A stretch of 64,000 nt of DNA from Malaya genurostris (Eukaryota > Arthropoda > Insecta > Diptera > Culicidae). The translations under genes were made by a program, and so were the position numbers. Below, one piece after another: positions 24,000-35,362 of this stretch. The stretch lies in the NCBI RefSeq assembly GCF_030247185.1, contig NC_080572.1, forward strand, positions 126,978,405 to 127,042,404, read 5' to 3'. The notes below the pieces were generated by a model. That model had not been told where the DNA came from and did no database searches. It was given only the letters and a program-made list of their open reading frames with translations. Positions within the stretch are counted from its first letter, which is position 1. Each line of letters begins with the position of its first letter.

Positions 24000-26870
24000 C
24001 ACGTTCCGCATCGACTATGCGAACATACCACGGAAACCATTCTACGAAGAGTTGCACTACTTCGTTAGTACAATACTCGATTTGGAAAAAAAAACAGGTC
24101 GTATGTATACAGCCAAGCAGAAACCTGTTGTGTTGTGCTTTTATTAAGCTTTTTCCTCGACAGATCTATCACACATACATCACTCACAACTCAATGTCAA
24201 GGCTAGATCGGATATATGTTAGCACAAACGTTTGCGAACATCTAAGAAACGCGACAACACACGTGTGTTCTTTTACGGATCACAAGGCCGATACCAAACG
24301 TCTATGTCTTCCCAACTTAGGGAGAGAACATGGTCGTGGCTCCTGGTCTTTACGCCCCCATTTATTAACGGACGACAACATTGATGAATTCTTACTCACG
24401 AGCATCAACGCCTATATTCTCTATTACGAATCGCATATGATAGGTACTACCAAGACCAGGCAACATTGACAACCATTAATCGTCTGAAGGCAGAAATGCT
24501 AACGCGCCAGCGAAAATTCACACACATGTTTGTGCACAACAATGAATCATACATCGCTGGTGAACGACTATCCATGTTCCAACCAGGGGAAAGGAGAAGG
24601 AAAAGAACGACCATAACACAACTTAGAAATGAGAAAGATGAAACGATTGAGCAAGCCAAAGACATCGAGCAGCAGATGCTGGAATTCTATAAAAATCTAT
24701 ACACAGCCGACGCGACAGGAGAGAGAGGGTTATACCCGATGATGACGAAGCAAATGACGTCAGTATGAACGATATTACCATGGCAGAGATACTCTCAGCA
24801 ATAAAATCAAGTGCATCTAGAAAATCTCCTGGATATGATGGACTACCGAAAGAGTTCTATCTACGAACGTTCGATATCATACATAGAGAAATGAACCTTA
24901 TTCTAAATGAGGCTCTCGCATCTAACTTTTCCTCTGAATTCGTGAGCAGTGTCATAGTATTGGTAAAGAAAAAAAACTCGGATAACTCCGCTCGCGCTTA
25001 CCGACCGATCTCACTAATCAGCTTCGATTGTAAACTGCTATGCCGAATCCTAAAATCGAGATTAGAAAGGATCGTAAGTAATCATCATATACTGGGAGAC
25101 ATCCAAAAATGCTTCAACTGTGATCACAAAATCTTTCAAGCCACTCTCTCTATCAAAGATCGGATGATCGCACGAAAGCAAAAAGGCAAACTTATCTCTT
25201 TCGACCTAGATAGCGCATTCGATCGTGTGAATCGTGAGTACCTGGTAGCACTTCTCGCAAGATTCGCAGATTCAAGGCGACTGAACGTAAATGGACACTT
25301 AACAGCACCATTCCCCATACAGCGATCGGTCGCTTAAGGAAATCCCTTATCATCGCTCTGTTTCGCTCCCTATCTAGTACCGCTCTTAAAGCAACTCAAA
25401 GAAGTGTGTGGAAACGATTTAATCGTCGCTTATGCCGATGATATTACCGTGATCGCTACAACTACTCAGAAAATAGAACACATGCACGACATTTTCTCAC
25501 GTTTCTCTCGTGTTTCGGGAAGATTAAACCTAACAAAACAACTGCAATCGACGTAGGATATGCCGATGGAAACCACTCGTATATGGTCGTATATGCCAAC
25601 TCGGTTCGAAGTATGATCAGATTGAACTAGGAATCTGTAGTGAATAAATTCCCCAGGCTCCTATGGCTGCATTCGATGCGCACGTTAACATTATGGCAAA
25701 AAGTTGCTCTTCTAAACACATTCGTCACATCCAAAATCTGGTACACAGCTTCTATCCTTCCTCCGTTAAATCAAAGACATCATATTAACAAGATATCCAG
25801 CTCTCACATTTCCCGAACAAATCATTGGCAACATCCTTTTTTGCGAGCATGTCGCCCTCAGGTGCGTCCGCATCGAATCTCATACATAGAAGTAGGGAAG
25901 AGAAATGTCAAATTCGTGCGCGCCAAAATATCAGGGCTGCGCACCCATACAATTGACATGATATGTTGAATGTGATGCCGTGCGATGGCGTTGTTGAACT
26001 GAAGATTGATTTCGCTCCAAGCTGACAGGGTCTGGTTAAATGCTCACACTGCAAAGCTGGCATTGTTAATGGGAACATTCCTTTGGCGCGGGATTCCAGC
26101 CCGTGTGCCAATAATACAATTGGCTAAAGATCGAGAATCAGGTGGCCCTAAACTTCAACTACCAGTTCTAAAGTGCAAAGTGCTACTAACAAATCGCCAT
26201 ATAAAGGAGCTAGACTTAATTCCATTCTACAAGTCATTCATTATCCTAACCTATACAAATTCATTCAATAATCCAATAGATTGTCCTTGTATAAAATTGA
26301 TCCGACAAAACTTTCATAGTCTAACCCTGAAATACAACAAAATCCTACCGCTGAACACATCCATCGATTTTATGTAAACAACACTGAAACTCCTAGAGTA
26401 GAGCGAGAGAATACACTTGTTGAGTGGCTCCGAGTATGGTCAAACATTCTCCGAACACGAGGATTATCATCAAAACAGCGAACCAATTACTACCTTCTAG
26501 TTAACGGCAAAACTGAACACAGGCAACTCATGTACACTTTACAGCGGACAGACGGAGAGCAATGTACATACTGCAATGCCGCTCTCGAAACTATAACACA
26601 CAAATACAGTGAATGCCCACACATGGCATATGTTAAAGCAGATGGCAACAGCTACACTAGGTGGTTGGAGAAGTGTCTCATTCAAGGGTGTAATTAGACC
26701 AACTCTAAATGGAGTCTCCGCAGCAAAAAAAAACATGATCTACTAAAACTCTTCATAAATTATATAAACTTCATTAGCAAATCCCACCAACAAATGGATA
26801 GAAATGAAATGACATTTTATCTAGAAAATGATTTGTAAATAATTTTTGACAAATAAAAAAAAATTTCTAT
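24000..26870 (+). mobile_element. L1/Tx1-like non-LTR retrotransposon, decayed
   Basis: Order of recognisable parts: the end of an apurinic-type endonuclease (24150-24360), the reverse transcriptase (24765-25470), a long C-terminal region, a Cys-His motif (about 26550-26630), and an A-rich tail near 26850-26865. The 5' end is missing or unrecognisable. The clade is inferred from the style of the reverse transcriptase motifs. Confidence 0.8.
24170..26720 (+). pseudogene. Endonuclease-reverse transcriptase ORF2, broken
   Basis: ORF2 of such elements nicks target DNA and reverse transcribes the element RNA. The endonuclease end shows SRLDRIYVS and VCSFTDHKA (the S/T-D-H motif). The reverse transcriptase shows SRKSPGYDGLPKEFY, AYRPISLISFDCKLLCRIL, GKLISFDLDSAFDRVN (first catalytic Asp) and LIVAYADDITVIAT at 25415-25465 (YADD). 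The C-terminal C-x2-C...H...C phrase CTYCNAALETITHKYSECPH (about 26555-26620) is usual for this clade. Open pieces are 23885-24469, 24466-24768, 24765-25337, 25640-25969 and 26006-26377. Frame changes and stops between them show it is dead. A segment is missing between the second and later palm motifs near 25270-25330. Confidence 0.85.
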
Positions 26871-26991
26871 ATAAAAGATGGGTTTATTTATTTATTTTTG
26901 TTCCGGAGGATAAATAACCCCTTAAAGTCAGGTTCCTTCAAACAATTTTCTAAAAGCCGCAAAAAATTTTCCGTTATTTGCTAGAAAATAC

Positions 26992-28408
26992 TTTTTTTTT
27001 TTTCATAAATACGTTTATTTCTTAAGGCAGTTTACATAAGTTTTTCTTCGCCGTAGCATCACTTTTACATAATATTCTTATCCTAATTTAATTCTAACAT
27101 AGTCACAACGTTTTGCATTTATTAAAACATATTCTCTTATTACTTAAATATCATCTTAGGTAACTCGTCATTAATTATGAAATCTACTCGGAAATATTAT
27201 TTGAACCAAACGATTAACTTCTATAAATTATAAAATAAGCTGTTATTTTCAGACATTTTGTTAATAATTTCATAAACTGTTTCGAGTTTGTTTGTATCAT
27301 TACATTATTTTTATTCTAATTTAGCTATTGGTTGAACTCATGGACGCAGCTGGGATCAGAACTAAGTCTTGAAAGGGGCCTTTATTAAATTGAAACTCCA
27401 GTTTTCTTTATGAAATGATAAATAAGTTTCATGTATGAAAGGTCACGACAAGCAAGAATGTCTCGAACTGGGATATTGGATAGTCTACCTTGGGTACGCA
27501 AAGAATTTATTAGTTGAGATCTGACATCACGATACTCCACGCATGTCCAAACGACATGATCAATATCTCGATAACCTTCGCCACAAGCACAATGATTAGT
27601 CTCGGAGAGCCCAATTCGAAGGAGATGTGCATCTAACGTGTAGTGATTGGACATGAGTCTAGACATCACACGAATGAAATCTCTACTCACATCCAGTCCC
27701 CTGAACCATGCCTTTGTCGATATTTTCGGAATAATTGAGTGCATCCACCGACCCAGATCATCTTTATCCCAAGAAGCTTGCCAGCTGGCAAGTGTTCTTT
27801 GGCGAGACGAGCTATAGAATTCGTTGAAAGCAATTGGTCTCTCATAAATTTCACCCTCAATAGCACCACGTTTGGCTAAAATATCGGCTCTTTCATTGCC
27901 AGGAATGGAGCAATGAGCCGGGACCCAGACTATAGTGATTAGATAATTATTGTTCAATATGTCGTTCAGGCACTGTTTTATTTTGCCCAGGAAAAACGGT
28001 TCAGTCTTGCCAGTCATGTTTGAGCGAATGGCTTCAATTGCACTCAGACTATCTGTGAAGAGGAAATAATGGTTTGGAATTAATGTGACGATTACACTCA
28101 AACTATATTGAACTGCTGCTAGCTCTGCTATATAAACAGATGCAGGTTCTTGAAGCCTAAATGAGGCCGAAACATTATTGTTGAACATACCAAACCCTGT
28201 CGCTTCTTCAATTCGCGATCCGTCCGTGTAAAACATTTTCTCAGAGTCAATATGCCTGAACTTACTTGAAAATATTTTTGGGATTTCCGTCGAACGTAGA
28301 TGATCCGGGATTCCACGCACTTCGCGCTGCATGGATGTATCGAAAAATAAAGTTGAGTCAGGGACATTTAGGAGGCTGACACGGATAGGAATATATCTTG
28401 AAGGGTGT
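26992..28408 (-). mobile_element. I-like retrotransposon, 5'-truncated
   Basis: A minus-strand insertion. The poly-T at 26992-27003 is its poly-A tail. The flanking direct repeat GAAAATACTTTT occurs at 26984 and again at 28409-28420, as expected for target-primed insertion. It retains only the ORF2 end (RNase H and C-terminal region) and the 3' untranslated region. Confidence 0.88.
27385..28332 (-). pseudogene. RNase H and C-terminal region of I-like ORF2
   Basis: 315 codons are open without interruption. The RNase H domain removes the RNA strand of the hybrid during reverse transcription. Its four acidic residues are visible: D in FYTDGSRIEEATGFG, E in VYIAELAAVQYSL, D in LFTDSLSAIEAI and D in PGNERADILAK. 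After it come the conserved tail segments FIRVMSRLMSNHYTLDAHL and the Cys-His phrase HCACGEGYRDIDHVVWTC. The frame crosses, without a break, the point where the full-length element at 34853 is frameshifted. The upstream endonuclease and reverse transcriptase are absent, so this is a fragment despite its open frame. Confidence 0.9.
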
Positions 28409-28647
28409 GAAAATACTTTTAGAAATCAATAAGAATTAGTCCCGAGGGTACACGAGACCGAGAATCTGGTAGAAAAAAGGGAGGACAGCGCGCACCCAGG
28501 AACGATTAGTCACGAATAAAAACTTTGTTCGTCTTTTTCTCGAAACCACGTTCAACATGAACCAAACGGCATTGTACTCGTTAGGTGTCTCTCTATGGTG
28601 AAAACTCTCGGTGAAAATTTTTCATTATAGTTCCGACCATAGCCAAT
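28409..28647. other. No gene recognised
   Basis: Short spacer starting with the 12-bp target duplication of the I-like fragment. Confidence 0.4.
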
Positions 28648-28850
28648 TTGATTTTTGCTTTCCGATGATTGGTGTCCATGAAATGATGCCACCCACCAAC
28701 AAATCGGCTGAGCTGTTTTCAGAGTCGCCATATTCAAAAAACATTAAGTTTAACATGTGTACTTTTATCTGTAGAAAGTATAATTTTGAAATATTGATTA
28801 AACATTGGAATATAAAAACAAACACACTTTCTTCATAAACCTAGCCTTAA
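28648..28850 (+). repeat. Dispersed repeat, member 2 of 2
   Basis: Partner of 95-310, in the same orientation and the same block order. No coding potential. Confidence 0.6.
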
Positions 28851-29295
28851 ACCAGAAGTGATTGACGTTTTTAGGCAGTAAATTTAATTAAAAAACTTCA
28901 TATATATATATTCTATATATTCTATATGAAATGGGTCATCGAAGTTCGATTGAGTGAACACTAGGGTGGGACAAAAAATTGATATCAGCTCCACCAAACT
29001 TTTCGTGTTCCTTTTGGGTCCCATATGCATCATGCAAAATTTTAGCTCGATCGGAGAAACTATATTTTCGCGCCCACGGTTTAAAGTTTGTATGGGATTT
29101 AGTATGAAGAAATTCACTTTTAACAATAAAATCGGCTGGAGATCAACCTATGAACTCTAAAAATCAGTCCGTGTGTTATTTTCGTAGAAAATTTATCGAG
29201 GAAGAAAACTTTAGAAGACAACAAAACAATACGACATTTGTAGAAAAAGTTATTGAGGCACGGAACGACCGAAATTAGCTCTGCGCCTAATTCGT

Positions 29296-30852
29296 ATTAC
29301 TGTTTTTGAATTAGTTGATTTTAACAACAAAAATTGTCTCTTCACCATCTCGATGGCAACTAATTAGATCTTTGTAGTTTTCAGACATTTTGTTTCCATA
29401 CCCCCTATTTACCTCGGTTTCCACAATATTTACTTTTTTTTTCATTCTCTTCCGTAACATCACCATCACCGCCTACGGTTCTACGCTCCAGTCGATGACC
29501 AGCATGCGGGCCACCCGCCGGGCTTTCGTAGCCTGGGGGTGTTTCCCGCGGACCCACACGAACCGAAAGGAAACGGCCATAGATAGCGCCATCTGGAAGA
29601 CCCATGCAACATACAATGGATTCTAGAAAATCAAAGACGACATAATCTAATGATACTATTCTAGTTTTAAGTTAGTCGTTAATTAAGATTAGAAAATACC
29701 CTTGGCATCTTAGAGCTTAAGCAGTGTGCCTAAAAATATATTATATTGTTGAATAAAAAAAAAAACAACAAAATTTCCAAAATAACTATAAAATTAGTTA
29801 AAATTGAGAATTTATTTGCTGAAAAAAACTCTTATTTTTAGAGAATGTGTTTAGTTGGCGAATATTCTGGACACAAACCAACAATATCTCAATCCAACAC
29901 GAAATTCTCATTGACAACTAATTTTGTTTTTAAAATCAAAAAATTTGTTTCTATTTATCTATCACCAGTTTATTAGCCACAAAATTCATGAGAAGTGTCA
30001 AAACAAAACAATCCAATAAAAAGCTAAAAGGGACAGTCTTGTTGAAACTGCTTGCAAATTGTTTAGATGTTTTACGCATGTGTTACGATATATCCATATA
30101 TAAATTTCTAAACCGGTATGTAAAAATGACGTAAACTGTTAGTGGAAAGTGTATTTATTCAGAATTTGTGCGCATTTGAAGCGATTGTGCATAATAATGT
30201 TTTTACGCGGAACAGTGAATTGAGTTTCGAATGTTGCACTCTAATTGTACATGTCAAATGATGTTTTTTGTATCTTCCAACCTTCCGGGCCACGCCGTTC
30301 GATGTACTACTTGTATTCGGTTTTTATTCTCCGAGTGCTCAAAGTTTTCAGTGAGAGAGTCGATTTCGCGAAGTCGAATGAAGAAAACAGCGATATATAG
30401 AAGAAAAATGTTCAAAAAGAAGTTTATGTCTTTTTCTCCAATACAACATCGTATTTATAGCTGCCAATATAGAAAAAACAACCGCGACTGAAATTTTTGT
30501 CGGTAGTAGTGTGCCATCTAGTGGCTACTAGTCATTACGGTGCGTTATTTCGGCGACAGAGCGCCATATAGCTGCAAATTGCAGAAACCAATTCAACCAT
30601 TTATGTTGGTTGAAAACAACGTTTTATTTCTCTAATTCAACTAAAAAATTAGTTGAATGGATATGAAGTATGCCTTAGCTAAGAAATGACAATTGGTGAA
30701 TTCAACTAAAAAAATAGCCATTTCAATAAATATTTTATTATTATCAAGGAAATTAGAATTAAAAAATCTAAATTAGCAAAAGTAAGATTTTTTTAGTTGT
30801 CTCAAAAAATAACTAACTAAAATCAGAAAATCAACTAATTTTTTCGCCAAAA
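29296..30852. mobile_element. Probable non-autonomous element with TTAGTTGATTTT ends
   Basis: The left phrase TTTTTGAATTAGTTGATTTT (about 29303) and the right phrase AAAATCAACTAATTTTTTC (about 30832) are inverted partners. They enclose text absent from the opposite arm of the foldback element. CAACTAA/TTAGTTG words recur inside (30630-30660, 30700, 30815). No clear target duplication and no transposase are visible. It contains an I-like 3' fragment (29337-29765). Confidence 0.45.
29337..29765 (+). mobile_element. I-like retrotransposon 3' fragment
   Basis: It matches the 3' untranslated region of the full-length element (40535-41000), from GTCTCTTCACCATCTCGATG to the GTGTGCCT...TTGAATAAAAAAA tail. 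It is flanked by similar AACAACAAAA(A)TT phrases at about 29323-29336 and 29763-29776, consistent with a target duplication. Confidence 0.85.
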
Positions 30853-30978
30853 TGCTGATATCGGTCTCTCCGTGGGGGAAAACCGACTCAAGGTCCAAAC
30901 AATGGCTCACTCCTTAATATATCTAGCACCACTGCTGCTGGTGGTGGTAACATGATTGTGCTTTCTTTTATTATGCTA

Positions 30979-31903
30979 AAGGGTGATTTTTTAAGAGCTT
31001 GAGAACTTTTTTAAACAATAAAACGCATAAAATTTGCAAAATCTCATCGGTTCTTTATTTTAAACGTTAGATTGGTACATGACATTTACTTTTTGAAGAT
31101 AATTTCATTTAAATGTTGACCGCGGCTGCGTCTTAGGTGGTCCATTCGGAAAGTCCAATTTTGGGCAACTTTTTCGAGCATTTCGGCCGGAAGAGCCCGA
31201 ATTTCTTCGGAAATGTTGTCTTCCAAAGCTGGAATAGTTACTGGCTTATTTCTGTAGACTTTAGACCTGACGTAGCCCCACAAAAAATAGTCTAAAGGCG
31301 TCAAATCGCATGATCTTGGTGGCCAACTTACCGGTCCATTTCTTGAGATGAATTGTTCTCCGAAGTTTTCCCTCAAAATGGCCATAGAATCGCGAGCTGT
31401 GTGGCATGTAGCGCCATCTTGTTGAAACCACATGTCAACCAAGTTCAGTTCTTCCATTTTTGGCAACAAAAAGTTTGTTAGCATCGAACGATAGCGATCG
31501 CCATTCACTGTAACGTTGCGTCCAACAGCATCTTTGAAAAAATACGGTCCAATGATTCCACCAGCGTACAAACCACACCAAACAGTGCATTTTTCGGGAT
31601 GCATGGGCAGTTCTTGAACGGCTTCTGGTTGCTCTTCACTCCAAATGCGGCAATTTTGCTTATTTACGTAGCCATTCAACCAGAAATGAGCCTCATCGCT
31701 GAACAAAATTTGTCGATAAAAAAGCGGATTTTCCGAATGGACCACCTAAGACGCAGCCGCGGTCAACATTTAAATGAAATTATCTTCAAAAAGTAAATGT
31801 CATGTACCAATCTAACGTTTAAAATAAAGAACCGATGAGATTTTGCAAATTTTATGCGTTTTATTGTTTAAAAAAGTTCTCAAGCTCTTAAAAAATCACC
31901 CTT
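30979..31903 (-). mobile_element. Tc1/mariner-type element with 174-bp perfect arms
   Basis: The ends are AAGGGTGATTTTTTAAGAGC and its complement, between TA target duplications (30977-30978 and 31904-31905). Arms 30979-31152 and 31730-31903 are reverse complements with no mismatch that I can see. They include the last transposase codons, so the right arm is an inverted copy of the element's own 3' end and has replaced its 5' half. The site in the foldback element reads cleanly across when this insertion is removed. Confidence 0.92.
31086..31745 (-). pseudogene. Tc1/mariner-type transposase, N-terminus lost
   Basis: The catalytic half of a Tc1/mariner-superfamily transposase, open for 219 codons to its natural stop. 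Motifs: FSDEAHFWLNGYVNKQNCRI (first catalytic Asp), MWFQQDGATCHTARDS (second Asp), and PPRSCDLTPLDYFLWGYV, whose second Asp is 41 residues after the second catalytic Asp by my count. The spacing is therefore DD41D rather than mariner DD34D; DD41D families such as rosa are known. The paired helix-turn-helix DNA-binding half is absent. In its place the element carries an inverted repeat of the C-terminal end (HLRRSRGQHLNEIIFKK is encoded on both arms). It therefore cannot encode a complete enzyme. Confidence 0.9.
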
Positions 31904-31918
31904 TATAACGGTTGATTT

Positions 31919-32277
31919 TAGTTGTTTGATGTCTTCACAAAAGTTTCTCAGCTGAGTATGAGAATTATTTTTAAGTGACAAGTTATGTTCCAAAACCCAC
32001 TGTAAAGACACAAAAAAGTCTAACTTTTTTATTTGAAGAAATAGGTTTTTGGAATCTTCTACAATATTTTAGATAAACTCAAATCCAAAAACTTTGCGGA
32101 ATATATAAACTCTCTATCTCTTATAGTTTAGAAGGTATAGATGGTACTATTTTATGCAAACAAAAACACAATTTACTTGACTTTTTGTGTCTTTACTGTA
32201 AGGTTTGGAGCATGGTTTGTCACTTAAAAATAATCTTTATACTCTGCTGAGTAGCTAGCGTTAAGACATCAAACAAA
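31919..32277. repeat. Central inverted arms of the foldback element
   Basis: Left arm about 31919-32020 and right arm about 32175-32277. Both carry TTGTTTGATGTCTT, ATTATTTTTAAGTGACAA, a TCCAAAAC/TCCAAACC phrase and TAAAGACACAAAAA (right arm read on the minus strand). The loop is about 150 bp. This is the middle of the 28961-42544 palindrome. Confidence 0.85.
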
Positions 32278-32496
32278 ATGGATCAATCGTTATCAGGGCC
32301 GGTGAAAGAGGTGGGTATGGTGGGTAGCACTACTCACCCGAAAATTCCAAAGGTGGGTAATTACCCACCTGAAATTTCGAACAAAAGACAATGGAAATAT
32401 TAGCATTATTCATAATAATAACAAAAATTTTTATTGTAACTCGGAATAATAAATAAAATCAAAATTATAGAATGCTAGTTCTCAAGGTAGAACAAG

Positions 32497-32893
32497 GTTG
32501 TGAAGATATACCGTAGAAAGGTGAGACGTGACAAGGGTCATTTCGGCAGGCAGAAATCTTTTAATAACTTAACTTTTTCCTTCCAGCGAAGGAGCCGAGC
32601 ATAAGCATCTCATCAATGCGAATCACTCGGGTCTCTGAGATACCGGAAAATACCGATAAAGCTCTTTTACTTTTTATATTCCAAACCGACAAAAGAAGAA
32701 TGCAGTAGCAAGTAGAAAGTAACAACTTTTGGTAGCTTTACCGGAATATTAAATAGTAGAAGACCTTCATCGGTATTTTCCGGCAGATGTTCAAGGTCGA
32801 CTCCTCTTGTAAAAAGTGAAAGTTTAGTTACTAAAAGATTTCTGCATGATGAAATGAACCTTGTCACATCTCACCTTCTATATCTTCACATGA
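32497..32893. mobile_element. Small foldback element
   Basis: Inverted arms of about 180 bp meet near 32690. Shared blocks include TGTGAAGATATA, AAGGTGAGA(C/T)GTGACAAGG, GCAGAAATCTTTTA and TTCAAGGTCGACTCC-region text opposite CCTTCCAGCGAAGGAGCCGA, then CCGGAAAATACCGAT on both arms. No coding potential. Confidence 0.7.
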
Positions 32894-32929
32894 AGAAAAT
32901 CACTCAAAATCTTTTGACGTAGGACTACG

Positions 32930-33463
32930 TTTTTTTATTCAATAATATAATATAATTTTAAGGCACACTGCTTAAGCTCTAAGATGCTAAGGGTATTTTC
33001 TAATCTCAATTAACGACTAACTTAAAACTAGAATAGTATCATTTGGTAATGTCGTATCGGGGTCGCGGATTCTCGAAAATTCAACTTTCTGGTGGCGATC
33101 AGCAGTGGCCGGTGAATTGAATATAGCCTGAGAGTCTTCCAGATGGCGTTGGTAAATATCTATGTTGGCCGCATCATTCAGTCCGTGTGGGTCTGCGAGA
33201 AAAATCATCAGGCTACGAAGACTCGGTGGGTGGCCCGCAGCCTGGTCATCGACTGGAGCGGTTCTCCGTTGTCGGTGATGGTGATGTTACTGAAGAGAAT
33301 GAAAGAGAAGTGAATATTGTGGAAAACGAGGTAAAAAGGGGATGTGGGAACAGCATGTGACTGGGGAAAGGAGAACGAAAAAATTAGTGACAAAAAAAAA
33401 AGATCTTGTTAGTTCCAATAAAGATTGTAGACAGGGACGGGGATCGAGAGAATCGGACGGATG
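32930..33463 (-). mobile_element. I-like retrotransposon 3' fragment
   Basis: Minus-strand 3' untranslated region of the I-like family: the TTTTTTATTCAATAATAT tail, AAGGCACACTGCTTAAGCTC, and CTTGTTAGTTCC at the far end. The direct repeat GACTACGTTTTT flanks it (32923 and 33464). Confidence 0.85.
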
Positions 33464-33481
33464 ACTACGTTTTTGCTTTCT

Positions 33482-34326
33482 ACACACTTAAAATTTCTTG
33501 CTGAATCTCGGCAAAAAAATGCCGAGATTTGCACAGCCGAGTGCTCGGTAATCGTCTCGGCAAAATGTATAATCACTGAGAATCTCGGCAATCCAAAATT
33601 TGTCAACTGTCAATTATTGCCGAACTTGTCAGCAGAAGTTTTGCTGTCAGCTCGGCAAAAGTTATCAGGAAGGAATCATGAATTGCCGAGTCATCAGTAA
33701 TCGAAAAAAGGAAAGATATTTTGTTATTTTTGTATGAAATTAATATCAGCAAAAGCTAATGTTGGTGAAAGGAATATTTTATTGATGTTCATTTCAATTC
33801 AGCAAACCACAAAAGCGCAAACACCAAACGAAAACATCACGGCTAAAGACAATTGTTTCTAGTGCTCCTCACCTCACCTGTAAATAAGCGGATATAAATA
33901 TATATGCAAATTAGATAGTTTTCGATTTTACTTATCTTTTAATAAAATACAAATACAAATCTTCTTCCTTCATCCAGTTTAGATGTCTTCCAGTTCCACG
34001 AGGAATGGCGACGTGATGCTTGGAAAATCTAAAGGAAACATTAAATGACAAGTGTCCAACCGAGTTTCAGTAAAAGCTAAGCCGCTATTCGAAATCTCGG
34101 CAAACGGTTTTGCTGATCTCGGTATATTTGTTGTTTACTGACACGTTCAGTATAATATTTTGCCAAAATTCAGCAAAAGAACTCGCTTTACCGAGATATC
34201 AGCATAGAACTTTAACGATTTTCGGAAAGGAGCATGTTAATTACTGAATAGTCAGTAAAATTAAGTGTTGCCGATATAATTCGGCATTTCATTATGCCGA
34301 GCTCGAGAATCGGTTTTAAGTGTGTA
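33482..34326. mobile_element. TCTCGGC-rich MITE
   Basis: The ends are TACACACTTAAAA and TTTTAAGTGTGTA. The interior is studded with TCTCGGCA/TGCCGAGA words near both ends (33510-33700 and 34090-34310). The middle (33715-34080) is plain AT-rich text. No transposase. Confidence 0.7.
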
Positions 34327-34749
34327 TACCGGTGTGCAAATTTAAAATACTGATAACCGTACAAACAGTGTTAAGGGTTTGAACATCTATATCTCAATCA
34401 TTTTTAATTAATTTTCCATATCATTACATAAACTGCATTAAAAATATTTCTACACTTAGATTGGAGTAGATGAATCTATATCTATAAAATCATATTTCAG
34501 ATAATTGGTGATCGAAACTTCAGTTAGTAACGCAAATCTTTGTCATGGTTTCTTCTAACGATTACATACAAGTTCACGGTTTTCATTAAATTTCTGCCTT
34601 TCAATGAGTGTGTTCGCTTTGAAGAAAATCACTCATACAAACCAAGTATCGAATAAACTTGAACTCTGTGTGGTTCAGAAAAGAAGTAAAAGTTGCTAAC
34701 ACATCGTTCAAACAGTCCAGGAACTAACCAGAAAACATAATTTCGTCTG

Positions 34750-34840
34750 CAGGCATATTTTTTATTCATCAACATTATCATCTTCAAATGACATACAATC
34801 GTTCTAGCACTGTTCATATTTTTCCAATACCATCCTTATA
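34750..34840 (-). pseudogene. Decayed mariner C-terminus, part 1
   Basis: Read on the minus strand, 34800-34840 gives FYKDGI followed by a worn version of the usual mariner C-terminal segment. It joins across the I-like insertion (target repeat at 34841-34852 / 41001-41012) to 41013-41640. Weak by itself; the plus-strand phrase TTTTTCCAATACCATCC...GATTTGTC parallels 14183-14215 in the intact-ended mariner. Confidence 0.45.
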
Positions 34841-34852
34841 GAATGATTTGTC

Positions 34853-34890
34853 GATTGCCGTTTCAACCTTTCGAGCGAACGGACGTGATT
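34853..34890 (+). promoter_or_regulatory. Internal downstream-element (DPE) promoter
   Basis: The motif GGACGTG lies at 34881-34887. If transcription starts at the A at 34854, one base into the element, the motif begins exactly at +28. That matches the RGACGTG downstream promoter element known from I-factor and Jockey elements of flies. There is no TATA box. The initiator (TCGATTG) is a poor match to the insect consensus. Confidence 0.65.
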
Positions 34891-35362
34891 TGGATTTACT
34901 GCGAAAGCATTGAAAACCAGTTGTGTGTGTGTGATAAAGTGGTCGGACGATATTGTGTGATAGACAATAGTGCTTTTTCCTCTGAGAGGTTTTTTTTTTC
35001 GCATTATATAATAGAACAGTGCCTTATTGCGAGCGGTCGATCGAAACGGTACCGTTAGCCGATTATTGTTTCGCCGATCAAGGCCAAGTGTGAGGATTAT
35101 AAACAAGCGGCCATTGTGTGAGGATTATAAATAAGTGTGCCTTTTCCTCTCGGAGGTTTTTTGCACACCATCAAAGCGGCGATACGCCGATCGACGAAGT
35201 CCAGCTTGGTGTCCCCCGTTGGATCTTAGTTAAGTACCTTTACGTCGTTTATTTTTATTTCTTTATTTGACCATTATATTTCCCCCCGAATCATTTGTTT
35301 TTGCGCGGAAGTAGTTCCGCTATGCCTATTTTAAATCCTGCCCCCCCGCTCCCGATGTTCAA

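Noticed and set aside
30231..30491. 86-codon frame with several cysteines
   Set aside because: The cysteine spacing fits no known motif and it lies in unassigned transposon spacer.
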